64,000 nucleotides of DNA from JACDAE01 sp963717195. Lineage in GTDB: Bacteria > Chloroflexota > Ktedonobacteria > Ktedonobacterales > Ktedonobacteraceae. The position numbers were made by a program, and so were the translations under genes. The notes beneath the pieces were generated by a model. That model saw nothing but the letters and a program-made list of their open reading frames with translations, was not told the DNA's origin and made no database searches. Every line of letters begins with the position of its first letter. Position 1 is the first letter of the stretch. Below, piece by piece: positions 40,571 through 53,720 of the stretch. The stretch spans positions 62,001 through 126,000 of the forward strand of contig CAVQVR010000010.1 of NCBI GenBank assembly GCA_963717195.1, in the 5' to 3' direction.

Positions 40571-41330
40571 CGAGCTATACAAACGCCTGCTCATCCTCTG
40601 GGATTACAAGTTTAATATCTTCATGCAATTTTTCATGATGATCCTCATCTTTGTAGGTGCAAGCTTTATTCTCGGTGGAGGCTCCTTTCGTCCAGCACTG
40701 GTAACTCCGATGTTATTGGGCTATGTCGTGTGGTTTTATGCACGTATTGTGATTACTACTACCAGCTCTGATATCCTGTCCGAGGCGCAGATTGGCACCC
40801 TGGAACAGATGTATATGAGTCCGACCTCGCCAACTATACTCCTGTTTGATCGTATGATCGCTACATTGTTAACATCAACAGTGATTGTAGTCCTACCCGC
40901 CACACTACTGATAGCGATCCTGGGTATACACTTCCCATTCCGTTGGGAAGGTCTTGTGATTTTCGCACTGACGCTGGTGGGCCTGTTTGGTTTCTCGCTT
41001 ATGCTCTGTGGGACAGCTCTGGTTTTTAAGCAGATTGATTCTCTGGCAGACTTATTCCAGAACGTACTCCTATTCTTGACCGGGTCACTCTTGCCAATCA
41101 CAAGCTTTCCTTCGTGGCTTGCTATTATTGCTCAGACGCTGCCCACAACACAAGGTATCCTTGTGCTACGCGCCGTCGTACTACAGGGCCAATCGCTGCC
41201 AGCCGCCTGGAATAACGGTAGTCTGGTCTGGCTCATTATCAACTCGTGCCTCTACCTCTGTGTAGGAATTGTGGTTTTCAGGGTATGTGAGCGCTATGCA
41301 AAACAAAAAGGATCATTAGGGCAGTATTAA
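40545..41330 (+). CDS. ABC-2 type exporter permease (DrrB/NodJ-like)
   Basis: 261 residues with GGAGGA before ATG. Six hydrophobic segments (about 24-46, 53-72, 99-124, 135-160, 165-185 and 228-250). The conserved cytoplasmic stretch ILSEAQIGTLEQMYMSPTSPT is of the ABC-2 family. It pairs with the preceding ATPase to pump the cluster product out of the cell. Confidence 0.9.
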   Translation: MSFSLTLYNELYKRLLILWDYKFNIFMQFFMMILIFVGASFILGGGSFRPALVTPMLLGYVVWFYARIVITTTSSDILSEAQIGTLEQMYMSPTSPTILLFDRMIATLLTSTVIVVLPATLLIAILGIHFPFRWEGLVIFALTLVGLFGFSLMLCGTALVFKQIDSLADLFQNVLLFLTGSLLPITSFPSWLAIIAQTLPTTQGILVLRAVVLQGQSLPAAWNNGSLVWLIINSCLYLCVGIVVFRVCERYAKQKGSLGQY

Positions 41331-41416
41331 GTAATAATCTATCAATGATCGTTGCGGAACACCTGGTGTTTTTTGCAAAAAGTATCTTCTATCGAAGGTG
41401 CAACAGGGGAACAGAC

Positions 41417-44400
41417 ATGTTTACAAAAGATGAACGCGAGAAACGGCGCTCAAATTTCTCAGCATCCAAACAGGCATTGCTTGAAAAACGTTTGCAGGGC
41501 GTTTCCAGCCATGATGGCGCTGCTGTCATCATTCCCAAACGGCCTGTGTTAGAGATGGCACCGACCTCCTTCTCGCAGCAGCGGCTCTGGTTTCTGGACC
41601 AATTAGAACCCGGAACGGCGACCTACCATATTCCTATTGCCATGCGCATCCGTGGTCAGCTTAACGTACCAGTACTTGAGCGATGCTTGAATACACTGAT
41701 ACAACGTCATGAAGCCTGGCGCACGACCTTCCAGAGCAGTGAAGATAGTGCTCCGCTCCAGCACATCAACGCGCCCTGGACAATACACCTTCCTGTGACT
41801 GATTTGAGCCATTATCCAGCTGAGCAGCGTGAAAAAGAGGCGATCAAGCTGGCAACAGAGAATGCACGCCAGCCTTTTGACCTGTCGCAGGGGCCGTTGA
41901 TCCGCGTTCTGCTTCTCTCACTAAGTACGACGGAGCATATCTTTGTCCTGACACAACATCACATTATCTCTGATGGCTGGTCCATCGGAGTGATACTGCC
42001 TGAGATCGTCACCTTATATGAAGCTTTTTTAGCAGATAAACCTTCCCCTTTACCCGATTTGCCTATACAGTACGCTGACTATGCTTATTGGCAGCAACAG
42101 CGTTTACAGGGGCCAGAGCTTGAACGCCAGATTGCCTATTGGAAACAGCAACTGGCTGACTGCCCACCGTATATAGAGCTACCAACCGATAGAAACTCGG
42201 CTCGATGTACAAACCTCTCGTGGCAAAACCTTGCATTTTCAGCTCTCGAACACATTGAGTAGTGAGCTACGCAAATTCTGTCAGAAAGAAGAGGCGACTC
42301 TGTTCATGACACTTATGGCTACCTTTCAGGCGCTGCTGTATCGCTACACAGGCCAGCAAGACCTGATGATCAGTACATCAATTGCCAATCGGACAGTGCC
42401 TGAAGTGGAAAATGTTGTCGGTTTTTTTGTGAACACTTTGATCTTGCGCACAAACCTGGAAGGCGATCCAGAGTTTCGCACACTCCTGAAGCGTGTGCAT
42501 GATGTATCTCTGGCCGCCTATGCACATCAGGAAGTACCATTTGAGAGGGCGGTGACGCGCATACCCTCTTTACAAGTTTTGTTCATATTACAGAATACGC
42601 CCATGCATACCCAGGGTATCGAAGGTCTGGCCCTTGAACGCATTGAACTCGACAATGATACGGCCAAATTCGATCTCTATCTGAACGTGGAAGACGCCAG
42701 TGAGATCTGCGGCTTCTTTGAATACAATGTAGATCTCTTCGATACAACAACTATCGAGCAACTGTCCCAACATTTTCAGCGCCTGCTTGAAGCTGTTATA
42801 CAAAATCCCGAAAAGCGCTTATCCGAGTTTCCTCTTTTGAGCGAGCAAGAGCGTCACCTCTTGCTCTCCGAATGGAGTACTGGCGACACTGTTGCGCGAC
42901 CAGAGCGGTGCCTGCACGAATTATTTGAGGAACAAGTAGCCCGCACGCCTCAGTTACCAGCATTAGAGTTCGCAGGTAGCACGCTGACATATCAGGAGTT
43001 AAATCAACGGGCCAATCAGGTCGCCCATTACTTACACTCGCTTGGAGTTGATAGTGAGATCCCAGTTGGCATCTGCATGGAGCGCTCCATCGAGCAAATG
43101 GTAGGAATACTGGGTATTTTGAAGGCCGGGGGCTACTATGTTCCACTCGACCCTTCGTCTCCTGAAGAGCGGCTCACCTGGATGCTGGCAGACGCGCAGA
43201 TCAAGATATGCCTGACGCAAACATCCTTACAAGCACATCTGCCTGTAGATGTTCATAGTATATGCTTAGATACGCCTGGAGAACGATTGGCAGAGATGCC
43301 CAGCACCAGTCCAATGCAGCAGATAGATAGAAACAATCTCGCTTATGCCATTTATACCTCCGGTTCAACAGGAAAGCCCAAGGGTGTGCTTATCTCTCAT
43401 CGTTCGATCGTTAATCATAGCCTGGCGATTGCGCAACATTTTGCGTTTCAATCCAGTGATCGCGTACTCCAATTCTCATCTTTGAGTTTTGATGCTGCGG
43501 GAGAAGAACTGTATCCCACCTGGTTAAGTGGCGCAACACTGGTACTGCGACCTGAATACTTACCGGCTTCAGCACAATCCCTCTACCACTTTATTGAGCA
43601 TGAACGCCTCACTATTCTCGATTTACCAACGGCCTTCTGGCATCAATGGGTTGCGAGTATCGTTGCAACGCCTTTGCCTCTTCCTGCTTCATTACGCCTG
43701 GTTATTGTAGGCGGTGAGCGGGTACAAGCTGCACACTATCGCCAATGGATAGAGCATGTAGGCTCACAGATAGAATGGAGCAATACTTACGGACCTACGG
43801 AGACAACCATTACAGCACTCCTTTATCATCCGACCGATGTCCTCGCCGATCCGCATGGCGATAAAGCGCCTATTGGACGCCCCATCGCCAATATGCAGGT
43901 GTACTTACTCGATCCACAGCTCCAACCAGTGCCACGAGGCGCGGTGGGGGAAATATATCTTGGAGGTGTTGGCCTCGCACGTGCGTATCTACACCAACCA
44001 GATCTGACTGCTGAACGCTTCATTAATAATCCTTATGGTCAGCCTGGCAAACGGCTCTACCGCACGGGCGATCTCGCGCGCTACCTCAGTGATGGCTTTC
44101 TACACTATATTGGGCGCAGTGATCAGCAAGTGAAAATTCGAGGCTATCGCATCGAGCCGGGTGAGATCGAAAATGTGCTTCTTCAACATCCTGAGATTGA
44201 AGAATGTATAGTACAGACACACGAAGATACTCTCGCGGAGATCTCGCTGGTGGCCTATATAGTTGGGATACAGCCATCATCTTTATCCTCAAGAGAGGTA
44301 CGCCAGTTCTTGCAAGGACATTTGCCAGAATATATGGTTCCTACCAGTTATGTGTTTCTTGAGTCCTTTCCCGTCACGACAAGTGGCAAAATTGATCGCC

Positions 44401-44780
44401 GCGCATTGCCTGCCCCACTGCGTAATCGAGATGGCAGCGCCGAGACCTATACGCAACCACGCACACCTCTTGAAGAGATTATTGCTGGTATCTGGTCAAG
44501 CGTTCTTGCAGTTGAGCAAGTAGGCATCCATGACAATTTCTTTGACATTGGTGGGCATTCACTGCTGGCAACTCAGGTGATTGTGCGCCTACAAAATCTT
44601 TTTTCTATAGACCTGCCTCTGCGCCGCATCTTTGAATATCCAACTACTGCCAGCCTGGCCGAAGCCATGCTGAAAAATGAGCATGAACGCGAACTTGTTG
44701 AGGCAACGGCACTGTTATTGCTATCGGTCGTCGATCTGTCCGATGAAGAGGCCGAAGCACTGTTGCATGAAACCGAGTGA
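41417..44780 (+). CDS. NRPS protein 1: C-A-PCP, frameshifted
   Basis: ATG 41417 has AGGGGA at 6 nt and is preferred over the in-frame 41345. The C domain (~35-460) has FSQQRLWFLDQL and an intact HHIISDGWS. The frame breaks in the AAA at 42193-42195; removing one A gives DRTRLDVQTSRGKTLHFQLS and rejoins the frame to 44780. The A domain (~496-1000) has YTSGSTGKPKG, NTYGPTET and TSGKIDR. Hand-read pocket residues are D-A-E-D-I-G-T-I-T-K, two acidic positions hinting at a basic or amino-bearing substrate. The PCP has IGGHSLLA. It should condense the polyketide chain with the first amino acid. Confidence 0.88.
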
Positions 44781-44797
44781 AGAGAGAGAGGGAACCA

Positions 44798-47700
44798 TTG
44801 AGGAATTCTGTGAAAAAACCATTTGAACTATCCACAAAAAAAATAGAGCTGGTAAAGGCACGCTTGCAGAAAAAACATGCTATAAATGATGATACGCCCA
44901 CGCCGCTCTCATCTACTGGTATTCTACCAAGATCGGACAAAACCTGGTTTCCTCTCTCTTATATTCAACAGCGCATGTGGTTTCTGCACCAGTTGGACCC
45001 TGCAAATCCACAACATCATATTACGACAGCCTGGCGCATCAGGGGTCCTTTAGACCGCGTTTGCCTGGAACAAAGCTTACAAAATCTCGTTGTACGACAT
45101 GAGATGCTACGCAGTGTATTCTATGATAGAGAAGGGCAGCCAGTACAGCAACTCATTTCTTCTCCCACTCTCCCATTACGGCGGGTTGATCTCTCGAAGC
45201 TTTCTCGGTACGACGGCGAACAACAGCTCCAACAAATGGTGCAACAGGAGGCTCAACGTCCCTTTCAGTTGGCAAATGGTCCCCTGCTGCGAGCACTATT
45301 GATCTGCACCGACAAGGATACATATGTGCTGCAATTGACGCTGCATCAAATTATCTCTGATCGTCAATCTCTTACACTACTTGGGCATGAACTGGCTTTG
45401 CTCTATAATGCCGCAATTGCTGACGCATCCGCGCCTCTTCGTGACATAGCAATCCAATATGCAGATTATGCTGTCTGGCAGCAGCAATGGTTACGTAGCA
45501 AAGCCTGTGAGCAACAGCTTGCCCTCTGGAAACAACGACTGGCTGATAGAACGAGTACTCTGGAGCTACCCGCTGACTATCTCAGGTTAAGCGCTCACCG
45601 CTCACCGCTCAAGATACTCCAGTCCCTTATTACACCGATCTTAACCAGCAAGTTGCAGGAATTCTGTCAACGAGAACTGGTAACACCTGCGCTAGTATTC
45701 CAGGCCGCGTTGCAGATACTCTTATATCGCTATACCTCCCAACAGGATATGATTATTGGTACATTTTCAACCCCACGCTCACATCCTGAAATAGAGAGCG
45801 TTATCGGTCCAATTACCACTATGACCGCCATACCTATGTGCCTCTCCGGCAATCTGAGCATACACGACGTGTTAGGACAGGTATTAGAAGCAAATAAGCA
45901 AGTGACAGGCTATCAGGATCTGCCCTTTGAACTGGTAATGGAGACAACACAGCCTGAATATGACATAAGCCGCTCCGCATTATTTCAGGTTGTTTTTGCC
46001 TATGAAAGGATATTTGGAGGCGCATCGTTTGCGGGAATACATCTGGAACCATTTCCTATTGAGCAAGAAGAGGCTCAATACGATATCGGCCTGCGCGTTT
46101 TTGAGGGAACACAGTGGCAGATAGTGAGCATTGAATACGACAGCGGGCTGTTTGCGCCTTCAACCATACAACGTTTGTCTGGTCACTATCAGATGGTGCT
46201 GGAAGGTATTCTTGCCAACCCGGATCAACGGATCGCAGAAATCAAGCTGGTGACAGAACAGGAATGGCAACAGATCGTTATTGAGTGGAACGCTACTGCT
46301 GTGACTGCGCAAGATCATCATTGCATCCATACCTTGTTTGAAGAGCAAGTAATACGTACACCACAGAAGGTGGCGATTGTCTATGAAGGGGCTTCGCTGA
46401 CCTATTATGAGTTGAACCAACGTGCAAACCAACTTGCACATTTTCTAATGGCGCTTGGTGTAAAGGATGAAATGCTGGTTGGTATTGCAGTCGAGCGTTC
46501 TCTAGAGATGGTTATTGGTCTACTGGCAATTATGAAGGCGGGGGGCGCTTATGTGCCTCTAGACCCCACAAATCCCAAAGAGCGCCTGGCCTATATGTTT
46601 AACGATGCCAATCTGTCCGTGCTGCTTACGCAGAAGCACTTGATGAACTCTTTACCCACTTTTGCGGGATCTATAGTTTGTTTCGAGCTTGATCAACAGC
46701 GCATTGCCATACACAATACAACTAATCCGGCCCATACTGTGCTTCCTGAACATCTGGCCTATGTCATCTACACTTCTGGCTCAACAGGTAATCCCAAAGG
46801 GGCAATGAACGAGCATCGTGCGGTTTGTAATCGGCTGCTCTGGATGAAAGACGCGTATCAGATGGACTCACAAGACAGCGTCTTACAGAAAAGCCCATAC
46901 AGTTTTGATGTTTCAGTAGGAGAACTCTTTTGCCCACTGATCAGTGGCTCCAGGTTGGTAATGGCCCGGCCAGAAGGGCACAAAGACCCCAGTTATCTGG
47001 TAGAAGTGATTATCCGAGAAGCTATTACCACCATACACTTTGTACCCTCAATGCTGAACCTTTTCCTGGAAGAGCCTGGAATAGAACATTGCACATCGCT
47101 CAAGCGTGTAATGTGTAGTGGCGAAGCGTTATCATACAAGATACAGGAGCGTTTCTTCGCACGTTGCCCTGCGGCATTGCATAATCTCTATGGTCCAACT
47201 GAAACTGCTGTAGAGGTAACATTCTGGGACTGTCGGCGCGACGATAGCCAGAAGCGTGTTCCGATTGGGCGTCCTATAGCAAATACACAGCTCTATATCC
47301 TGGACGAGCAGCTACAGATCGTACCTATTGGTGTTCCTGGTGAATTGTTTATCGGTGGCCTTCCTGTCGGGCGAGGCTATCTCAATCGAGCAGAACTGAC
47401 GAAGGAAAGATTTATTCCAGATCCATTTAGTCAGCAGCCAGGAGCGCGTTTATATAAAACTGGCGATCTGGTACGTTATCGGGCAGACGGCACCATCGAC
47501 TATCTGGGGCGGCGCGATCATCAGGTCAAAATTCACGGCCATCGCATTGAATTAAGCGAGATACAGACTGTTATGTTACGTCATCCCCTGGTGCAACAGG
47601 CTGTGGTCATCTTTCATACCTATCAATCAGATAACACACAATTGGTCGCCTACTTCATTCCCAATCAATCTACAGAGAATATGCAGGCAGTTCCAGGAGC

Positions 47701-49499
47701 ATATGGCCTTATAAATTCACAGCAAATCATTTTGCAAGTGCGTGATTTCTTACGTGCACAACTTCCAGATTACATGGTGCCCTCTGCCTTTGTTGTAATG
47801 GATGTATTCCCCCTCACGCATAGTGGCAAATTAGATACACGATCCTTGCCTCCCCCCGCTTATACCCAGACACGACTCTCGCTTAGCGACGATTTTGTTG
47901 CTCCGCGTAGCCAGGTTGAACAGGTGCTGGCAAATATCTGTATGGAAGTCTTGGATGTGCCACAGATCGGCATTCACGATAACTTTTTTGAGCTGGGTGG
48001 CAACTCGCTTAAAGCGATCCAGCTCCTTTCGCGGATACGTCACGAACTGCACATAGAGCGGTCGCTCACTGAGCTCTTTCGCTCTCCTACTATCGCTGAA
48101 CTGGCCGTGCATATTGAGAGCAGATTGCTCTCCGGCACACAGGAACAACTTCCTCCACCTCTTTGTGCAGTTCCTCGTGATCGTGATCTACCCCTCTCCT
48201 TCGCGCAACAGCGTTTATGGTTTCTAGATCAACTCGATCCAGGGCAGGCGACCTATAACATTCCACTTCAGCTACAACTAACAGGCGATCTGCACATCGT
48301 AGCGTTACAACAAAGTCTACGCGAGATTGTCCGACGGCATGAGATACTACGCACAGTTTTTGCTAATATTGATGGGCGTCCAATTCAAAAGATTATAGCA
48401 ATGCCAGACATTCCACTCACCATTATTGACTTGCGTGAAATGGCTCCCCACCTGCGTGATCAGAGAAAAGAACAATGGATTATACAGGAAGCTCAAACAC
48501 CCTTTGATCTGGCTCAGGGACCCCTTCTACGCTTTCATCTTCTGCGCTTGCAAGAACAGAGTCATCTTCTCCTGCTCACGATGCACCATATCATCTCGGA
48601 TGGATGGTCGATTGGAGTGATGGGGCAGGAACTGGCTGCTCTCTATAATGCCTTTGTCAATCAGCAGCCCTCTCCACTGCCTCCTCTTCCCATTCAATAT
48701 GCCGATTATGCCGTCTGGCAACGACAGCGACTCCAGGGAAGTCATCTGGAGCAGCATCTGCTCTACTGGAAACACTTCCTGGCTGGTCGCCCGACCTCCT
48801 TAGAACTTCCTCTGGACCATCCCCGCCCACCTGTGCGCACCTTTCACGGTCGGACCAGCCATTTCCACCTCTCCGCAGAAGTGAGCCAGCAGGTCCATCA
48901 ACTCAGCAAACGGTTGGGAGCGACCCTTTTTATGACGCTGCTCTCGGCTTTTTCCGTCCTGCTCATGCGCACCACTGCTCAGGACGATCTCGTCATAGGA
49001 ACCGTCGTCGCCAATCGCACTCATCCTCAGATTGAGAACCTGATCGGCTTCTTCGTCAATACGCTTGCGTTGCGCATCGATCTCTCAGGTGACCCCTCCT
49101 TTCAAGAGCTCATTCACCGCCTGCAGGAGATCGCTCTGGAGCGTCTATAGCCACCAGGAGGTTCCTTTTGAGCAGATCGTGGAGGCTGTCCAGGAAGCGC
49201 GTGATGCCAGCCGTCCGCCTCTTGTTCAGGTCTTGTTTGTAGTGCAAAACACACCTCTACCTGACGTAGTTATGACCAACTTGCGCATTGACCTTGTTGA
49301 TAGAGATGCCCAGAGCGCCAAGTTCGATCTCTCGCTCTCGATTGATGAAAACCATGACGGGGATCATCTGGATGGCACCTGGGAGTACAACACTGATCTG
49401 TTCGATACTTCAACCATAGAATGTCTGCAAAATCGCTTTATCCATCTACTAGGGCTTCTGCTTGCCCAACCAGAACAACGCCTGAGTAATTTACTTTAG
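44798..49499 (+). CDS. NRPS protein 2: C(degenerate)-A-PCP-C, frameshifted
   Basis: TTG 44798 behind GAGGG is the likely start, with GTG 44777 and 44810 as alternatives. The first C domain (~40-450) reads H-Q-I-I-S-D-R where HHxxxDG is required (45344-45364), so the catalytic histidine is missing. The A domain (~508-1010) has YTSGSTGNPKG, LYGPTETA and HSGKLD. Its hand-read pocket is D-V-G-H-M-S-L-V-E-K, close to serine-type codes except at position 3. PCP has ELGGNSLKA. A second C domain (from ~1128) with intact HHIISDGWS ends the protein. It contains the segment shared with NRPS 3 and a frameshift in GCGTCTATAGC at 49141-49151. After repair the protein ends at 49499. Confidence 0.85.
48497..49213. 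repeat. Near-identical C-domain segment, copy 1 of 2
   Basis: About 717 bp match 50003-50719 at a constant offset of 1506 bp. Differences are few, and most cluster at 49118-49147, next to the frameshift. Outside the block the two C domains differ normally. This indicates recent gene conversion or duplication. Confidence 0.85.
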
Positions 49500-49546
49500 T
49501 TGCTATAAAAGAAACGACAACGCAAAGAAAAAAGGGGAAAAAGGAA

Positions 49547-52500
49547 ATGAGTCATTCAGCCAGGAAAGATTATCAACTTTCAACACAGAAAGTAGCCTTA
49601 TTACAGTCTCTACTCAAAAAAGAAGGCCGCGAGATACCTTCATCCGCAACCCAGGCTGAAAAAAATATATCTCGCCGTACCGATGATGCACTCTTCCCAC
49701 TTTCTTTTGCACAACAACGCTTGTGGTTTCAGGATCAACTTAACCCTGGTAGTTCTACCTACATTATCCCTCTTGCTCTGCATCTGACAGGAAAACTCCA
49801 CAACATGGCTTTAGAACAGAGTCTGCGGGAAATACTTACACGTCACGAAGTATTACGAGGATGTATTGCCAACGTCAATGGTAGCCCTCTACAAAAAATC
49901 ATGCCCGTACCGTCCACATTCTTGCAGTACACTGACCTCAGCTCCCTTTCTCCCGCAGAGAGTACAATACGAGCCAAACATGCGATGCAAGAGGAATTTG
50001 AAACGCCCTTTGATCTGGCTCACGGACCCCTTCTGCGCTTTCATCTTCTGCGCTTGCAAGAACAGAGTCATCTTCTCCTGCTCACGATGCACCATATCAT
50101 CTCGGATGGATGGTCGATTGGAGTGATGGGGCAGGAACTGGCTGCTCTCTATAATGCCTTTGTCAATCAGCAACCCTCTCCACTGCCTCCTCTTCCCATT
50201 CAATATGCCGATTATGCCGTCTGGCAACGACAGCGACTCCAGGGAAGTCATCTGGAGCAGCATCTGCTCTACTGGAAACACTTCCTGGCTGGTCGCCCGA
50301 CCTCCTTAGAACTTCCTCTGGACCATCCCCGCCCACCTGTGCGCACCTTTCACGGTCGGACCAGCCATTTCCACCTCTCCGCAGAAGTGAGCCAGCAGGT
50401 CCATCAACTCAGCAAACGGTTGGGAGCGACCCTTTTTATGACGCTGCTCTCGGCTTTTTCCGTCCTGCTCATGCGCACCACTGCTCAGGACGATCTCGTC
50501 ATAGGAACCATCGTCGCCAATCGCACTCATCCTCAGATTGAGAACCTGATCGGCTTCTTCGTCAATACGCTTGCGTTGCGCATCGATCTCTCAGGTGACC
50601 CCTCCTTTCAAGAGCTCATTCACCGCGTACAGGAGATGGCTCTGGAGACGTATAGCCACCAGGAGGTTCCTTTTGAGCAGATCGTGGAGGCTGTCCAGGA
50701 AGCGCGTGATGCCAGCCGCTCTCCCCTCGTTCAGGTCTTGTTTGGATTTGAGAATGCCTCAACAACGTCATTGCAACTCGCCGATCTGCAGGTGGAAACA
50801 GTAGAGGCATCTACGCATACTACAAAGGTCGATCTGAGCCTCACAATGCAAGAGAACGAAGGTAGCCTATCTGGTATCCTGGAGTATAATACTGATCTAT
50901 TTGATGTTCACACAATGGATTGCCTGGTGGCGCACTTCCAGGTCCTTTTGCAAGATCTCGTGACTCATCCAGAACAATCAATTAGTCGTGCAGAAATTCT
51001 GACGAGAGAGGAGAGGCAAAAGATACTTTATACATGGAATAATACCGCACGGCCCTATCCTAAAGACATCTGTGTTCATCAACTCATTCAGCAACAAGTC
51101 CAAAAAGCGCCACAACGAGTTGCCGTACTTGCAACAGATGGTAGTCTGAGCTATGAAGAGCTCAACAGGCGTGCGAACCAGCTTGCACACCATTTGCAAC
51201 ACATGGGAATCGGACCAGATATACTAGTAGGAATCTGTTTACCTCGCTCATTAGAACTGGTCATCGCCTTGCTAGCAGTCCTCAAATCTGGCGGGGCTTA
51301 CGTACCACTGGACCCCGGTTATCCACAGGAACGTCTGAATTATATGCTTGATGATGCAGACGTCTCAGTTCTCCTGACACAAAGCGAGTTGCGCGATCAT
51401 ATCCCCACAGCCACAGGACGACAGATACTTTGCATAGATCAGATACAATCTCTGCTTGCAAACGAGGTATTTGATAATCCTTATAGTCCCGTCAATGCAC
51501 AAAATTTGGCTTATGTTATCTATACTTCAGGCTCGACCGGTCGACCCAAAGGTGCAATGAACACCCACGAGGCACTTTGCTGCCGACTACAATGGCTACA
51601 AGATCGCTATAGCCTATGCGCGGAGGAGCGTGTGTTACAAAAAACGCCGTTCAGCTTCGATGTGTCTGTATGGGAATTTTCTGGCCCCTGATGACGGGTG
51701 CTTGTATGGTATTGGCCCAACCTGAAGGGCATCGTGATCCTGCATATCTGGTCGAAACAATTTGTCAGTACCAGATCACCACCCTACATTTTGTGCCTTC
51801 CATGCTCGATGCTTTCCTGCAGATGCCCACCGTCACGCGCTGCGCTCATGTACTCAAACGTCTCTTTAGCGGAGGTGAAGCCCTCTCCGTTGATCTTGCA
51901 CGTCGCTGCCTGCAGACGTTACCAGAAGTCGAACTACACAACCACTATGGGCCTGCCGAGACCGCCATCGACGTCGCAGCCTGGCGTTGTCAGCTAGAAG
52001 ATTACGCAACGACAATCCCCATCGGGAAACCTATTCATAACGTGCGGATCTACATATTGGATGCTTATCAACAGGTAGTTCCCATCGGCACCGTCGGTGA
52101 GCTTTATATCGGTGGCATAGGAATTGGTCGTGGATATTGGAGGCAGGAGACTTTGACCGCCAGGCGTTTCATCCCTGATCCTTTCAGTCAAGAGCCTGAA
52201 GCCAGGCTATACCGAACAGGAGACAGGGCCCGCTATCGCTCCGATGGCAACATAGAGTATATGGGACGACTGGATCGACAAGTCAAACTACGCGGATATC
52301 GTATCGAGTTAGAGGAAATAGAAACAATACTCAACCAGCATCCATCCGTGCGCACAAGCGTGGTACAGATGCGCGAAGTTCTGCCCGGTGAGCAGCAGCT
52401 GATTGCTTATGTGATCGGGCAAGACATATCACAATTAAACAACATACTACGTCAATTCTTAAAAGAACGCCTCCCTGAACATATGGTGCCTGCATACTAC

Positions 52501-53670
52501 ATCGCTCTTGAGTCGTTTCCCCTGATGGCAAACGGCAAAGTTGATCGGGCGGCCCTTCCTCTTCCGCACACGATAATCGTTGAACCGCAAACGGCGTATG
52601 TTGCGCCACGCGACACTATTGAAATGCAACTCGTTCAGATCTGGGAAGACTTACTCAACAGGCATCCAATTGGAGTGACTGATAACTTTTTTGATCTTGG
52701 CGGCCATTCATTGTTAGCAGTGCGCTTCATGGCACGTGTCCAGGCTGTTTTTGGACAACATCTCCCATTGTCTACACTCTTCCAGCATTCGCGTATTGAG
52801 CATTTAGCTACATTGCTGCGGCAGCAACAGCAGGTACTTCCCCAGACACCTCTAGTAGGCATCCAGACAAGTGGCACAAAACGTCCCTTCTTTTGTGTGC
52901 ATCCCGTTGGAGGAGAAGTCTTTTGTTACGTTGATTTAGCACGACAATTAGGCAAAGAGCAACCCTTCTACGGATTAGAAATGATCCCTCTTGCTGAGGG
53001 ACAAAAATATGTGCCGCTAGCACAAATGGCCGCCCATTACATACAAGCTATGCGTTCTCTCCAACCGCAAGGACCCTACCTTTTAGGCGGCTGGTCATTA
53101 GGAGGTGTCATTGCCTTTGAAATGGCTTGTCAGCTACAAGAACAAGGCCAGAAAGTTGCTCTGCTTGCCCTGCTAGATAGCTACGGCCCTTCCTACCATC
53201 AATCTGATCGTATTCAGGACGATGCAGCCATTGTCTCGCGCCTCGTACAGGATCTGGAAGGTCTTTTTAACATAGAACTTCCAATAACGTACGAAGAAGA
53301 GGCACTTCAACTTAATCAGCAACAACAATTGCTCCTGTTATTGGACTATGCTAGAAAAGCGAATATCTTACCTCCCGACAGTGGATTACCACAGGTGCAA
53401 AGGCTATTTGACGCATTCAGAAGCAACATTGCGGCTGTTCAGCATTACCAGGCACGACAGTATCAGGGGCAACTGACGCTCTTTAACGCTAGCGAAACGG
53501 AGGCAACTGACGATCCTGCTCATGGATGGCACCAATTTGTTTCACAGGCACCAAAGATCTACACAGTACCGGGAAATCACTATGAAATAGTAAGGGTTCC
53601 CTTCGTAGAGACTCTGGCTAAACAACTGACTTTCTGTATTGAACAAGCGTTAGAGACATGCAACGCATAA
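49547..53670 (+). CDS. NRPS protein 3: C-A-PCP-TE, terminal module, frameshifted
   Basis: The ATG follows AAAAAGGA. C domain (~45-470) has FAQQRLWFQDQL and HHIISDGWS. A domain (~510-1010) has YTSGSTGRPKG. The frame breaks in the T4 run 51677-51680; one more T gives VSVWEFFWPLMTGA and continues to 53670. The hand-read pocket is approximately D-V-W-H-F-G-H-I-D-K, suggesting serine or a relative. PCP (~1022-1090) has DLGGHSLLA. The C-terminal thioesterase (~1112-1370) has GGWSLGG with the nucleophile Ser and a late GNHYEIV histidine. It adds the last residue and releases the product by hydrolysis or cyclisation. Confidence 0.88.
50003..50719. repeat. Near-identical C-domain segment, copy 2 of 2
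   Basis: Counterpart of 48497-49213. It covers the HHIISDGWS motif through the VPFEQIVEAVQEARDAS region. In this copy the reading frame is intact (GAG ACG TAT AGC at the place where copy 1 is broken). Confidence 0.85.
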
Positions 53671-53720
53671 AAATGCTCTTGTTTCAAGGCACATTGTAAC
53701 TACTCAGATGCCTTTACGGG

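Noticed and set aside
49065..49499. Independent short C-domain gene
   Set aside because: It is the tail of the NRPS 2 terminal C domain after a frameshift.
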